From positions 86,382 to 150,381 of the forward strand of contig NZ_LYMK01000013.1 in the NCBI RefSeq assembly GCF_002157355.1: 64,000 nucleotides of DNA, in the 5' to 3' direction. The notes beneath the pieces are model-generated. The model made no database searches. It saw only the letters and a program-made list of their open reading frames with translations, and had not been told where the DNA came from. Position numbers and translations under genes: made by a program. The stretch is from Variovorax sp. JS1663. Its GTDB lineage: Bacteria > Pseudomonadota > Gammaproteobacteria > Burkholderiales > Burkholderiaceae_C. This document shows, in pieces, positions 47,440 to 57,032 of this stretch (positions are counted from its first letter, which is position 1; the number at the start of each line of letters is the position of its first letter).

Positions 47440-48650
47440 GCGGCGCGCCCCTCGGCCACGCCGGGGCTGCGCAGGAACTCCTCCGCCAGCCGCACCCAGC
47501 AGGTCGCGCCCAGCGGGATCAGATCGTCGTTGAAGTCGTAGCTCGCGTTGTGCAGCATGCAGGGCCCGCCGCCATGGTGCAGGTCGCGGTGGCTGCCGTC
47601 GCCGTTGCCGATGAAGGCATAGGCACCCGGCCGGGCCTGCAGCATGAAGGAAAAGTCCTCGGCCGTCATCGCGGGATCCTGCACCAGCACGTTGTCCTCG
47701 CCCACGATGCCGGCCATCACCCGGCGGGCGAAGTTCGCCTCGGCCGCCGTGTTGATGGTGGGCGGGTAGTTGCGGTGGAAATGGAAGTCGCACTCCGCGT
47801 CGTGCGCTGCGCTCACGTGCTCGGCAATCTTCCTCATGCGCGCCTCGATCAGGTCCAGCACTTCCAGCGTGAAGGTGCGCACCGTGCCCTTGAGCTCGCA
47901 GGCGTCGGGGATGACGTTGCTGGCCTCGCCGGCGTGGATCATGGTGACCGAGATCACGCCGGCCTCTGTCGGCTTCTTGTTGCGGGTGATGATGGTCTGG
48001 AAGGCCTGCACCATCTCGCAGGCGACCGGCACCGGGTCGATGCCGGTGTGCGGCAGCGCCGCATGGCCGCCCTTGCCGCGGATGGTGATGGTGAACTCGT
48101 TGCTCGACGCCATCGCCGGCCCGGGACTGACCGCAAACTGGCCGGCCTTCATGCCCGGCCAGTTGTGCATGCCGAACACAGCCTCCATCGGGAACTGCTC
48201 GAACAGGCCCTCCTTGATCATCTCGCGCGCGCCGCCGCCGCCCTCCTCTGCCGGCTGGAAGATCAGGTAGACCGTGCCGTCGAAGTTGCGGTGCCTGGCC
48301 AGATGCTGCGCCGCCGCAAGAAGCATCGCCGTGTGGCCATCGTGGCCACAGGCGTGCATCTTGCCCGGGTGCTTGCTGGCATGGGCGAAGGTGTTGAGTT
48401 CCGTCACCGGCAGGGCGTCCATGTCGGCGCGCAGGCCCACCGCGCGGGGGCTGGTGCCGTTCTGCACGATGCCGATCACGCCGGTGGTGCCCAGGCCCCG
48501 GTGGATCGGGATGCCCCACTCCGTCAGCTTGGCCGCCACCACGTCGGCGGTGCGCACTTCCTGGAAGCAGAGTTCGGGATGGGCATGGAGGTCACGCCGG
48601 ACGGCGGCGATGCCGCCCGCTTGGGTGACCAAGGAGTCGATTAATTTCAT
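47436..48650 (-). CDS. M20 family metal-dependent amidohydrolase (hippurate hydrolase-like)
   Basis: This 404-residue di-metal hydrolase of the M20D subfamily (HipO/IAA-amino acid hydrolase) has HACGHDGHTAML (99-110) with Cys101 and His103 as metal ligands, and FQPAEEGGGGA with the catalytic Glu. GLRADMDALP and a C-terminal HHGGGP segment complete the family pattern. It should cleave N-acyl amino acids in the cytoplasm. The ATG at 48650 is preferred to one 36 bases earlier. Confidence 0.93.
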   Translation of the reverse strand: MKLIDSLVTQAGGIAAVRRDLHAHPELCFQEVRTADVVAAKLTEWGIPIHRGLGTTGVIGIVQNGTSPRAVGLRADMDALPVTELNTFAHASKHPGKMHACGHDGHTAMLLAAAQHLARHRNFDGTVYLIFQPAEEGGGGAREMIKEGLFEQFPMEAVFGMHNWPGMKAGQFAVSPGPAMASSNEFTITIRGKGGHAALPHTGIDPVPVACEMVQAFQTIITRNKKPTEAGVISVTMIHAGEASNVIPDACELKGTVRTFTLEVLDLIEARMRKIAEHVSAAHDAECDFHFHRNYPPTINTAAEANFARRVMAGIVGEDNVLVQDPAMTAEDFSFMLQARPGAYAFIGNGDGSHRDLHHGGGPCMLHNASYDFNDDLIPLGATCWVRLAEEFLRSPGVAEGRAA

Positions 48651-48681
48651 GAGGCCGAGTCTAGGCTTTGCAGAAAAAAAA

Positions 48682-48884
48682 CTCACCCCCAGGCTCGGCC
48701 ACCAGGCTGGTTGGGGCCATCCTTGAGGCTCCCCGGCTCGAAGGACGGCACCAGCACCGGCGCGCCGCGGCTGTTCCAGCCGGCGGCCTCGAGATGGCGA
48801 TCAGCTTGTCCTCCATCGGCAGCCCGAGGTCGCGAAAGTAGGTCGGGTTCTTGGTCTCGGGGTAGATGCCGATGGTGCGGCCTG
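48682..48884 (-). pseudogene. Frameshifted fragment of a periplasmic glycerophosphodiester phosphodiesterase
   Basis: Two adjacent frames read leftward together resemble the middle of GlpQ-type phosphodiesterases. The first has [20 protein letters not shown] and LPMEDKLIA (48882-48796); the second, after a frame change, has [19 protein letters not shown] (about 48787-48730). The active-site N-terminus and the C-terminus are missing. It lies between the M20 gene and argE and is plainly decayed. Part of a repeat (48682-48695) follows. Confidence 0.65.
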
Positions 48885-48944
48885 GCGACCGCGGGTGACA
48901 GTTTGACGGCGTGTGAGCGTGCCGGGGCAGAACTTTCCGGGACA

Positions 48945-50165
48945 ATGGCCCGCATGCCGCCCCACCACCTCTCCACCCGAAGCCTCGATTTCGCGCAGAC
49001 GCTGGTGCGGATGAACACCGTCAGCGCCCACAGCAACCTGGAACTGATCGACTTTGCCCGCGACCACCTGGCCGGCCTGGGGGTGCGCAGCCGCCTCACC
49101 TACAACGCCGACAAGACCAAGGCCAACCTGTTCGCCACCCTGGGGGCGGGCAAACCAGCCGGCGTGATCGTCTCGGGCCACACCGACACCGTACCGTGGG
49201 ACGGCCAGGCCTGGAGCGTGGACCCGCTGTCGGCCATCGTGCAGGATTGGCCGCAGGACGAGCACGACGGCGAGGCCATGCAGGTCGAGCCCCGGCTCTA
49301 CGGCCGAGGCTCGGCCGACATGAAAAGCTTCATCGCGATCGCGCTGGCCAACGCCCAGCACTTCCTCGAGAGCGACTCCCCCTTCGCGGTGCACTTCGCC
49401 TTCAGCTACGACGAAGAGGTCGGCTGCTTCGGCGTGCGCGATCTGATCGCGGACATGAAGGAGCAGGACATCCGGCCGCTGGCCTGCATCATCGGCGAGC
49501 CGACCATGATGGTCCCGGCCATCGCCCACAAGGGCGTGTACCGCTACCGCTGCTGCGTGCGCGGAAAGGAGGCGCATTCCTCGCTGACCCCGCGCTCGGT
49601 CAACGCGATCGAGATGGCGGCGCGCCTGGTCGGCAAGCTGCGCGACATGGCCGAGGGCTTCGAGCGCGACGAGCCGCGCTACGCCGGCTTCGACGTCCCC
49701 TTCAGCACCGCCAGCGTCGGCCAGTTCCACGGCGGCATCGCCGACAACGTGGTGCCGCGCGACGCCGAGTTCCGCTACGAGTTCCGCGACCTGCCGACGG
49801 CCGACGCGCAGAGGATGCAGAAGGAGATCCGCCTGCACGCCAACCGCCTCGAGGCCGGCATGAAGAAGATCGCGCCCGAGGCCGGCTTCAGCTTCGAGAC
49901 CATCTGCGAGATCCCCAGCTTCCTGAGCAGCGCCGACGACCCGGTCACCCGGCTCGCGCAGCGCCTGTCGGGCGAATCGGGCACCGCGCTGGTCGCCTTC
50001 GGCACCGAGGCCGGCATCTTCAAGCAGGCCGGCATCCCGACGGTGGTGTGCGGCCCCGGCAGCATCACCCAGGCGCATCAGCCCGACGAGTACGTGACGC
50101 TGGCCCAGCTCGCGCGCTGCGAGCAGTTCATGCAGGGGCTGGCGGCCACCCGGGAGATCCGCTGA
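48945..50165 (+). CDS. argE: Acetylornithine deacetylase (ArgE-type M20 peptidase)
   Basis: This 406-residue M20 enzyme removes the acetyl group from N-acetylornithine in arginine synthesis. [22 protein letters not shown] and [11 protein letters not shown] supply the metal ligands and catalytic Glu, with IIGEPT and the late [13 protein letters not shown] also diagnostic. The start could be ATG 48945 or 48954. The long in-frame extension upstream is non-coding. Its stop overlaps the DUF445 gene, so the pair is coupled. Confidence 0.9.
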   Translation: MARMPPHHLSTRSLDFAQTLVRMNTVSAHSNLELIDFARDHLAGLGVRSRLTYNADKTKANLFATLGAGKPAGVIVSGHTDTVPWDGQAWSVDPLSAIVQDWPQDEHDGEAMQVEPRLYGRGSADMKSFIAIALANAQHFLESDSPFAVHFAFSYDEEVGCFGVRDLIADMKEQDIRPLACIIGEPTMMVPAIAHKGVYRYRCCVRGKEAHSSLTPRSVNAIEMAARLVGKLRDMAEGFERDEPRYAGFDVPFSTASVGQFHGGIADNVVPRDAEFRYEFRDLPTADAQRMQKEIRLHANRLEAGMKKIAPEAGFSFETICEIPSFLSSADDPVTRLAQRLSGESGTALVAFGTEAGIFKQAGIPTVVCGPGSITQAHQPDEYVTLAQLARCEQFMQGLAATREIR

Positions 50166-51382
50166 AGCGCGTCGCCCTCGGCCTGCTCGGCGCCGCCGCC
50201 CTGCTCTACGCGGCGGCGACGGCGCTCGCGGCCCGGCACCCGGCCTGGGGCTACGTGGCCGCCTTCGCCGAGGCCGCGATGGTGGGCGCGATCGCCGACT
50301 GGTTCGCGGTGGTGGCGCTGTTCCGGCATCCGCTGGGACTGCCGATCCCGCACACCGCGATCATCCCGTCCAACAAGGACCGCATCGGCGCGCGGCTGGC
50401 GGGCTTCATCTGCAACAACTTCCTGGCGACGCCGCAGGTGCTGGCCAAGCTCGAGCAGTTCGACCCGGCCACGCGGCTGGCCCATTGGCTCTCGCAGCCG
50501 GCCCATGCGGCCGGCCTCGGCGAGCACCTGGTGGCGGCGGCGCGCTATGGCCTCGCGGCCTTCGACAACGCACGCGTGCGCGACTTCCTCGGGCGCATGA
50601 CGACGGCCGGCCTGGCCCAGCTCGACATCGCGCGGCTGGCGGGCCAGGCGCTGGACGCACTGACCGCCCACGGCCGCCACCAGGCGCTGCTGGACGACGT
50701 GCTGGCGCAGGTCGCCGCCGCGGTCGAGGGCGAGGAGGTGCAGCTGCAGATCACCGACGCCATCGCCCGCGAGATCCGGGCGCTGCGCTACGTGGGCCTG
50801 GACCAGGTCACGGCCCGGCTTGCCACCCGCAAGGTGGTGGCGGCGGCCGCGCGCACGGTCGCCGAGATGGCGGGCGACCCGGCCCACCCCATGCGCCTGC
50901 GCTTCGACGCCTTCATGCGCGAGTTCGTCGAGCGGCTCAAGACCGACCCGGAGTTCCAGCGCCGCGGCGAGGCCATCCGCGCCGAGCTGCAGGCACACCC
51001 CGCCATCGGCGATTACCTCCACGGGCTGTGGAGCGAGCTGCTGGCCTGGCTGCACGAGGACCTGGCGAGCAGCGGATCGAGCATCCGGCAGCGCATCGTC
51101 GCCCTGGCCGGCACGATGGGCACTCGGCTGTCGGCCGACGAGGCGATGCGGCGCTGGATCAACGAGCAGGTCCTGGACGCCGCACCGCGCGCAATCGAGC
51201 GCTACCGGGAGGACATCCGCCGCTACATCGTGGAGCGCGTGGGGCAGTGGAACGCGGAAGAGATGAGCGTCGAGCTGGAGAAGCACATCGGCCGGGACCT
51301 GCAGTTCATCCGGATCAACGGGACCCTGGTCGGCGGGCTGGTCGGGCTGGCGATCCACGCGGTCACGCAGGCGCTGGGCTGA
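50162..51382 (+). CDS. DUF445 membrane protein with apparent CTG start
   Basis: This 406-residue DUF445 protein (YjiN-like) has one or two N-terminal membrane helices, AIADWFAVVALFRHPLGLPIPHTAIIP (the family hallmark), a long helical soluble region, and a C-terminal helix with GTLVGGLVGLAIH. The natural start is CTG at 50162, overlapping the argE stop (CTGA) with GGGAG 8 bp upstream. No ATG, GTG or TTG in frame restores the N-terminal helix. Function in the family is not established, though bacterial relatives are thought to shape the cell envelope. Confidence 0.87.
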   Translation: MKRVALGLLGAAALLYAAATALAARHPAWGYVAAFAEAAMVGAIADWFAVVALFRHPLGLPIPHTAIIPSNKDRIGARLAGFICNNFLATPQVLAKLEQFDPATRLAHWLSQPAHAAGLGEHLVAAARYGLAAFDNARVRDFLGRMTTAGLAQLDIARLAGQALDALTAHGRHQALLDDVLAQVAAAVEGEEVQLQITDAIAREIRALRYVGLDQVTARLATRKVVAAAARTVAEMAGDPAHPMRLRFDAFMREFVERLKTDPEFQRRGEAIRAELQAHPAIGDYLHGLWSELLAWLHEDLASSGSSIRQRIVALAGTMGTRLSADEAMRRWINEQVLDAAPRAIERYREDIRRYIVERVGQWNAEEMSVELEKHIGRDLQFIRINGTLVGGLVGLAIHAVTQALG

Positions 51383-51415
51383 GCCCGGGCGCCGAGCGGT
51401 GGCCCGCGCGGCGGA

Positions 51416-52243
51416 TCAGGCCCGAAAGCGCCGCCGCGTCAGCCCCAGCGCCACCCAGTACGCCGCCACCGTGTAGCCCACCAGCACGGCCGCATGCCGC
51501 CACCAATCGGCCGGCCACTGGTCCATGAACAGCGGCCGCACCAGCGCCACCGCGTTGGCCAGCGGCAGCCAGTTCGCGATGCGGTGGATCACGTCGGGGA
51601 GTTGCTCCAGCGGAAAGAACACGCCCGACAGGAACATCATCGGCGTCATGAACAGCGTGAAGTAGTAGGTGAAGAAGTCGTAGCCCTTGGCCAGTGCATT
51701 GAAGATCAGCGCGATGCACGAGAAGGTCACGCCCACGCCGGCCAGCACCAGCCAGGCCACCAGCAGCTTGGGGCTGTGGCTGATGCCCAGGCCCAGCATC
51801 ACCAGCAGGATCGCAGTGGTCGTGAAGATCGCCTTGAAGGCCGCCCACAGCATTTCGGCCAGCACCACGTCGTCCAGGCCCACCGGCGCGTTCATGATCC
51901 CGTCCCAGGTCTTCTGCACGTGCATGCGCGAAAAGGCCGAGTACAACGCCTCGAAGGAGGCGGCATTCATCGAGCTCATGCAGATCGAGCCGCTGGCCAG
52001 GAACAGGATGTAGGGCACGGAGGTGCCCGCCACCTCCACCCGCCCGACCAGCGCCCCCATGCCGTAGCCGAAGGCGACCAGCCAGATCAGCGGCTCGGCG
52101 ATGTTGCCGATCAGGCTGGGAATGGCCAGCTTGCGCCACACCAGCAGGTTGCGCAGGAACACCGGCCACCAGCGCATCGACAGCTCGGGCGGACGCCACA
52201 CCGAGGGCGTCGCAGGCAATGCGTCATGGATCAGGGCGCTCAT
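51416..52243 (-). CDS. ABC-2 type permease (NodJ family)
   Basis: This 275-residue polytopic permease has six membrane segments. PSLIGNIAEPLIWLVAFGYGMG and TPMMFLSGVFFPLEQLPDVI are typical of NodJ/DrrB-type exporters of lipids or oligosaccharides. Its ATG (52243) directly follows the ATPase stop with no gap, so the two proteins form one exporter. The cargo is not known; without Nod factor genes nearby, a true NodJ function is unlikely. Confidence 0.92.
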   Translation of the reverse strand: MSALIHDALPATPSVWRPPELSMRWWPVFLRNLLVWRKLAIPSLIGNIAEPLIWLVAFGYGMGALVGRVEVAGTSVPYILFLASGSICMSSMNAASFEALYSAFSRMHVQKTWDGIMNAPVGLDDVVLAEMLWAAFKAIFTTTAILLVMLGLGISHSPKLLVAWLVLAGVGVTFSCIALIFNALAKGYDFFTYYFTLFMTPMMFLSGVFFPLEQLPDVIHRIANWLPLANAVALVRPLFMDQWPADWWRHAAVLVGYTVAAYWVALGLTRRRFRA

Positions 52244-53224
52244 TCAGCCGTCCTCTCGGATCTGGCGGCCGGTCAGCTTGAGGAACAGATCCTCCAGATT
52301 GGCGGGCCGATGGAAGGTGCGCAGGCCCTTGTGGGCATCGAGCGCATTCAGCAGGCCGCGCGCGTCCTGCGTGTAGAAGAACACCGTCTCGCCGCTCACC
52401 TCCACGCGCGCCGCGAAGTCCTTGAGCGGCGACTGCGCCAGGGCCAGCGCACCGTTGCCATAGACCTCCACCACGTCCGGCTCCAGGTGCTCGGCGATCA
52501 GGTCGCGCGGCCGGCCCTCGGCGATCTTGCGGCCATGGTCGATCACGATCAGCCGCGAGCACAGGCGCTCGGCCTCGTCCATGAAGTGCGTGGTCAGCAG
52601 GATCGACTTGCCCTGCTGCAGCAGCAGTTGCAGCCGCTCCCACATCAGGTGCCGCGCCTGCGGGTCGAGTCCCGTGGTGGGCTCGTCCAGCATCAGCAGC
52701 TTCGGGTCGTTGACCAGCGCCCGCGCCAGCGACAGCCGGCGGCGCATGCCACCCGACAGCTCGCCCGGCTTGGCATCGGCCTTGTGCGAGAGGGCCGCGA
52801 ACTCCAGCAGTTGCGGGATGCGCGGCGTGATCTCGCGCCGGCTCATGCCGAAGTAGCGCGCATAGACCATGAGGTTCTCGGCGCAGCTGAAGTCCGGGTC
52901 CAGCGTGTCGAACTGGCTCACCACGCCGAGCTGCGCCTTGATCGCGCGCCCATCGCGCGGCATCGTCAGCCCGCCCAGCGCTTCGATGGAGCCGCCGTCG
53001 GGTGCGGTGAGTCCGAGGCACATGCGGATGGTCGTGGTCTTGCCGGCGCCGTTGGGCCCGATCACACCCAGGCATTCGCCGGGCTCGATCGCAAAGGAGA
53101 AGTCATCGACCACCGTGACATCGCCGTAGCGCTTGAAGAGGTGGCTGGCCTGGAACAGCGGGGAAGATGTGGCGGGTGAAGACACCGGGGCATTTTGGCG
53201 CAAGGCCGAAGGCGGCCCGGTCAC
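52244..53224 (-). CDS. ABC exporter ATPase (NodI family)
   Basis: This 326-residue ATPase has Walker [11 protein letters not shown], signature [16 protein letters not shown], Walker [13 protein letters not shown] and a NodI-like C-terminal region ([13 protein letters not shown]). It drives the NodJ-like permease. The GTG at 53224 overlaps the LysR stop as GTGA; a second GTG at 53185 would shorten the protein by 13 residues. The first 25 residues look disordered. Confidence 0.93.
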   Translation of the reverse strand: MTGPPSALRQNAPVSSPATSSPLFQASHLFKRYGDVTVVDDFSFAIEPGECLGVIGPNGAGKTTTIRMCLGLTAPDGGSIEALGGLTMPRDGRAIKAQLGVVSQFDTLDPDFSCAENLMVYARYFGMSRREITPRIPQLLEFAALSHKADAKPGELSGGMRRRLSLARALVNDPKLLMLDEPTTGLDPQARHLMWERLQLLLQQGKSILLTTHFMDEAERLCSRLIVIDHGRKIAEGRPRDLIAEHLEPDVVEVYGNGALALAQSPLKDFAARVEVSGETVFFYTQDARGLLNALDAHKGLRTFHRPANLEDLFLKLTGRQIREDG

Positions 53225-54105
53225 AGATTCAAACCCTGGAATTCGTCCTTCATCCAGTCGATGAAGGCCCGCGTGCGGGCCGGCAGCAGGCGCGCGTGCG
53301 GGTAGATCACGCTCACCGGCCGCGGCGCCGTCTCGAAGGCCTCCAGCACAATGCGAAGCCGCCCCTCCCGTACCAGCAGCAGCACCTGGTAGGAGAAGAA
53401 GAAGCCGAAGCCCATGCCCGCCGCGCAGGCCTCCACCGCCGGCGCGATGTGGTTGAACTCCAGATTGCCGCGCGCCGCGACCGTGAAGCTGCGGCCGTTC
53501 TCGCGAAAGTGCACGGGCGCCCCGGGCATCACGCGCACACAGTTGGCATGCAGCAATTCGCGCGGATGGCGCGGCACGCCGTTCTCGCGCAGGTACTGCG
53601 GACTCGCCACCACCACCCGGCGGATGCTGCCGAGCTGCTGCGCGACCAGAGACGAATCTTCCAGCGGGCTGATGCGGATGCCCACGTCGATGCCCTCCTC
53701 CAGCAGGTTCACCGTGCGGTCGTGCAGCAGCACGCTGCAGCGCATCTTGTCGTAGCGCTTCAGGAATCGCACGATCGCCGGCGCCACGTACATGTGACCG
53801 AACAGCACCGGCGCGGTGACGGTGAGCTGCCCGGCCGGCTCGGCCGCCTCCGTGGAGAGCGCGCGATCGGCGGCATCGGCCGCGGCCAGCACCTCGCGTG
53901 CGCTCGCGAGGTACTGGCGCCCCTCCTCGGTCAGGTTGATGCGGCGCGTGGTGCGGTGGAACAGGCGCACGCCCAGGTGAGCCTCCAGCGCCGCCAGGGA
54001 GCGCACCACGGCAGGCAGGGAACTGTCCAGCGCATCGGCGGCCCGGGTCAGGCTGCCGTGGTCGGCGATCTGCACGAAGGTGTGCATGGCTTTGAGGCGG
54101 TCCAT
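53221..54105 (-). CDS. LysR-family transcriptional regulator
   Basis: This 294-residue regulator has an N-terminal winged HTH (residues 1-60; [32 protein letters not shown]) and a C-terminal ligand-binding region with an [13 protein letters not shown] segment, of the AaeR/DhcR-type subgroup. It reads into the nodIJ-like ATPase gene, so it may be co-transcribed with the exporter, and diverges from the GST gene across 118 bp, a likely control target. The ATG at 54105 is preferred over longer frames. Confidence 0.92.
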   Translation of the reverse strand: MDRLKAMHTFVQIADHGSLTRAADALDSSLPAVVRSLAALEAHLGVRLFHRTTRRINLTEEGRQYLASAREVLAAADAADRALSTEAAEPAGQLTVTAPVLFGHMYVAPAIVRFLKRYDKMRCSVLLHDRTVNLLEEGIDVGIRISPLEDSSLVAQQLGSIRRVVVASPQYLRENGVPRHPRELLHANCVRVMPGAPVHFRENGRSFTVAARGNLEFNHIAPAVEACAAGMGFGFFFSYQVLLLVREGRLRIVLEAFETAPRPVSVIYPHARLLPARTRAFIDWMKDEFQGLNL

Positions 54106-54223
54106 GGCGCGATTAGACCGCGGATTAGACCGGAAACTGCAGCAGTGAAATACGCCTGCCCCCATTACTCCAAGGAAGGCAGCAAAGAACAATCGGAGCT
54201 CTTCCCCCACATGGAGAAATCCG

Positions 54224-54868
54224 ATGCCCGCCGCCCGCCCTGCCCGTCCGATCACCGTCTACAACTCGACCATCTCCGGCCACTGCCACCGCGTGCGCCT
54301 GTTCCTCTCGCTGCTGGACCTGCCCTTCGAAGTCGTCGAGGTGGACCTCCGGGCCGGCGCCCAGCGCAGGCCCGAGTTCCTGCGTCTCAACGCCTTCGGC
54401 CAGGTGCCGGTGATCCAGGACGGCGAGGTGACGCTGGCCGATTCCAACGCCATCCTGCTCTACCTCAACGAGCACTACGCCCCCGACCCGGCGCGCTGGC
54501 TGCCGCGCGATGCGCTGGGCGCGGCACGCGTGCAGCGCTGGCTCTCGGTGGCGGCCGGCCCGCTGGCGCAGGGGCCCTCGATGGCCCGCGTGATCGTGCT
54601 CTTCGGGCTGGCCACCGACCCCTCCGACGTGATCGCGCGTTCCCACAACCTGTTGAAGGTGATGGAGCAGGAGCTGGCCACGCAGCCCTTCCTGGCCGGT
54701 GACAGCGTGACCCTCGCGGATATCGCCAACTACAGCTACGTGGCCCATGTGCCCGAAGGCAACGTATCGCTCGCAGCCTATCCCCGCGTACGGGACTGGC
54801 TGGCGCGCATCGAGGCGCTGCCGGGCTTCGTCCCGATGCTTCGTTCACCCATCGGGCTGGCAGCATGA
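54224..54868 (+). CDS. Glutathione S-transferase
   Basis: This 214-residue GST has an N-terminal thioredoxin fold with YNSTISGHCHRVRLFLSLL and the cis-Pro region FGQVPVIQDGEVTLADSNAILLYL, and an all-helical C-terminal domain. The Ser/Cys near position 16-20 could be catalytic. It is in a two-gene unit with the PPOX-like gene (ATGA overlap) and diverges from the LysR gene, suggesting a detoxification role under LysR control. Confidence 0.92.
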   Translation: MPAARPARPITVYNSTISGHCHRVRLFLSLLDLPFEVVEVDLRAGAQRRPEFLRLNAFGQVPVIQDGEVTLADSNAILLYLNEHYAPDPARWLPRDALGAARVQRWLSVAAGPLAQGPSMARVIVLFGLATDPSDVIARSHNLLKVMEQELATQPFLAGDSVTLADIANYSYVAHVPEGNVSLAAYPRVRDWLARIEALPGFVPMLRSPIGLAA

Positions 54869-55821
54869 CCACGGCGGCCTGGCACGAAGGCGAGCGGCGG
54901 CTGCAGGCGCGCGCCGGCGTCGCCGAGCGCATGGCCGAGATCGGGCCGCGCGTGCTGCGCGACTACATGCCGGACCAGCATCGCAGCTTCTTCGCGCAAC
55001 TGCCCTTCCTGGTCGCGGGCAGCCTCGATGCCGAAGGCCAGCCCTGGGCCAGCATACTGGCGGCGCCGCCCGGCTTCGCGCATTCGCCCGATCCGCGCCA
55101 CCTGCGCATCGATGCCTTGCCGATGGCGAGCGATCCGCTGGCCGGTGCGCTGGCGACCGGCGCGCCGATCGCGCTGCTTGGCATCGAGCCGCACACGCGC
55201 CGGCGCAACCGCATGAACGGCGCAGTGGAAGCGATCGACGGCCGCGGCTTCTCGGTCGAGGTCGGTCAGAGCTTCGGCAACTGCCCGAAATACATCCAGG
55301 CGCGCGAGCCGTTCTTCACGGGTGGCGCGGCAGACGCGCATTTCGGACCGCGCATGGAAAGCCTCGACGCGCGGGCCCGGCAGATGGTCCGCACGGCCGA
55401 CACCTTCTTCATCGCCACCGCGCATCCGTCGGCGGGCCGGGCCGGCGCGCCGGCCCATGGCGTGGACGTCTCGCACCGCGGCGGCCGGCCGGGCTTCGTG
55501 CGCCTGGACGACGACGACACGATGACGGTGCCGGAGTTCATGGGCAACTTCTTCTTCAACACGCTGGGCAACATCGCGGTGAACCCCGTGGCCGGACTGC
55601 TGTTCGTCGACTTCGACAGCGGCGACCTGCTCCAGGTGGCGGTGACGGCGGAAGTGCTGTGGGATGGCGCGGAACTCGCCTCCTTCGAAGGCGCCGAGCG
55701 GCTGCTGCGCATGCGGGTGGTGGCGGCCCGGCATGCTGCCGCCGCGTTGCCCCTGCGCTTCGGGCCGGCCAGCCTGTCGCCCTTCCTGGAAGCCACCGGC
55801 CGCTGGCGCGCCACCGCCTGA
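54865..55821 (+). CDS. PPOX-like split-barrel flavoprotein
   Basis: This 318-residue protein has a pyridoxamine-5'-phosphate oxidase-like split-barrel fold: an N-terminal region with FFAQLPFLVAGSLDAEGQPWAS, a middle HPSAGRAGAPAHGVDVSHRGGRPGFVRL, and VPEFMGNFFFNTLGNIAVNP. Such proteins bind FMN, F420 or haem. The ATG overlaps the GST stop. It ends 5 bp from the convergent P450. Its substrate is unknown. Confidence 0.88.
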   Translation: MTTAAWHEGERRLQARAGVAERMAEIGPRVLRDYMPDQHRSFFAQLPFLVAGSLDAEGQPWASILAAPPGFAHSPDPRHLRIDALPMASDPLAGALATGAPIALLGIEPHTRRRNRMNGAVEAIDGRGFSVEVGQSFGNCPKYIQAREPFFTGGAADAHFGPRMESLDARARQMVRTADTFFIATAHPSAGRAGAPAHGVDVSHRGGRPGFVRLDDDDTMTVPEFMGNFFFNTLGNIAVNPVAGLLFVDFDSGDLLQVAVTAEVLWDGAELASFEGAERLLRMRVVAARHAAAALPLRFGPASLSPFLEATGRWRATA

Positions 55822-55826
55822 CCCGC

Positions 55827-56981
55827 TCAGCGAAAGACCGGGATGCGCGCGTTGGCGGACGGCCGGTAGTCCCAGCCGCGTTCGGCCAATCCGGCCGGAT
55901 CCAGCCCGCCTGCCAGCAGCGCCTCGACACCCGCGGCTGCCAGCGTGCAAGCCAGCGCCTGGCCCGGGCAGGCATGCAGGCCATGGCCGAAGCCCAGCAT
56001 GCGGCGCTCGGCACGTTGCAGGTCGAAGCGGTCGGGCGCCGGATTCAGCGCCGGATCGCGGTGGGCGGCGCCCAGCACCAGCAGCACTGCATCGCCCGCG
56101 GCCAGCGCGGTGCCGGCCACGGTCAGCGGCTCGGCGGCGAAGCGCCGCGTGTTCTGCACCGACGGGTCGTGGCGCGCCGTCTCCGCCACCAGCGCCTCCA
56201 GCAGCAGGGGCTGCGCCGTGATCTGGGCATGGAGCCCGGGCTCGCGCGCCAGCACCACCAGGCTGTTGCCCATCAGGCCGGCGGTGGCCTCGCAGGTCTG
56301 CGACAGCAGGCCGACCAGGTTGGCCAATAGCGCGCGCGAGCCGTCGTCCGGCGCCTGCCCGCGCACGGCGGCGAGCAGGCTGTCCTCGCGGGCAGGCCGC
56401 GCGGCGACGAGTGCCTCGAAGCGCGCCATCAGGGCGGCTGCGGCCTCGCTCGCGGCCTGCAACTGTGCCTCGCTGGACAAGGGCGACAGGCAGGCGACGA
56501 AGTCGCGCGTCCAGGCCGCGAGCGGCGGCAAGGCCTCGTCGTCGAAGCCCAGCAGATGGGCCACGCCCGCCACCGGCCACGTGAAGCAAGCTTCGGCCGC
56601 CGTGGCGGCCGGCAGCTGCGGCGCGATGCGCCGCATGCCGGCCCGCGCAATCCCCAGGTCGAGCCCGGCCAAGGCCCGCTGCAGCACCGGCTTGTGGGCC
56701 GCGTGCGGCGCGCCGTCGTTCATGCGCACCAGCCGGCCGAACAACTCGCCGGCCGGCGTGCCGGCGATGGCGCGCGGCACCGGCTCCGCCGCCGGCCGCA
56801 CGCGCATCGCGGGATGCGCGAGCACCTCGCGCATGACCTCGGCACGGCTCGCGACCCAGAGGCGCAGGCCCTCGTCGCGCACCAGCGCCGGGCCCTCGCG
56901 CAGGCGCGCGTACCAGGGGTAGGGATCAGGATGGGTGACGGCCGCGATGGCGTCGGCCGGTGGGGCGAGGGAGTCGTTCAT
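55827..56981 (-). CDS. Cytochrome P450
   Basis: This 384-residue soluble bacterial P450 has the haem loop FGHGLHACPG with Cys338 as the axial ligand, ExxR as Glu267-Thr-Ala-Arg270 and an I-helix with SQTCEATAGLMGN. The Asp/Thr pair usual for O2 activation is altered to Glu-Ala-Thr. It diverges from an ArsR regulator across about 50 bp, which likely controls it. A ferredoxin partner is not in the window. Substrate unknown. Confidence 0.93.
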   Translation of the reverse strand: MNDSLAPPADAIAAVTHPDPYPWYARLREGPALVRDEGLRLWVASRAEVMREVLAHPAMRVRPAAEPVPRAIAGTPAGELFGRLVRMNDGAPHAAHKPVLQRALAGLDLGIARAGMRRIAPQLPAATAAEACFTWPVAGVAHLLGFDDEALPPLAAWTRDFVACLSPLSSEAQLQAASEAAAALMARFEALVAARPAREDSLLAAVRGQAPDDGSRALLANLVGLLSQTCEATAGLMGNSLVVLAREPGLHAQITAQPLLLEALVAETARHDPSVQNTRRFAAEPLTVAGTALAAGDAVLLVLGAAHRDPALNPAPDRFDLQRAERRMLGFGHGLHACPGQALACTLAAAGVEALLAGGLDPAGLAERGWDYRPSANARIPVFR

Positions 56982-57032
56982 GCCCGCAGTGTGGCCTTTC
57001 CCGTGCGCCCACACTTCGCCTAGCATCGAAAT

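Noticed and set aside
49196..50161. In-frame extension of the DUF445 gene through argE
   Set aside because: The extension is a shifted reading of argE, Arg/Gly/Pro-rich and without a family match; homology begins at the CTG.
51416..53224. True nodulation factor exporter NodIJ
   Set aside because: The proteins belong to the family, but no nodABC or other Nod-factor gene is present; cargo left open.
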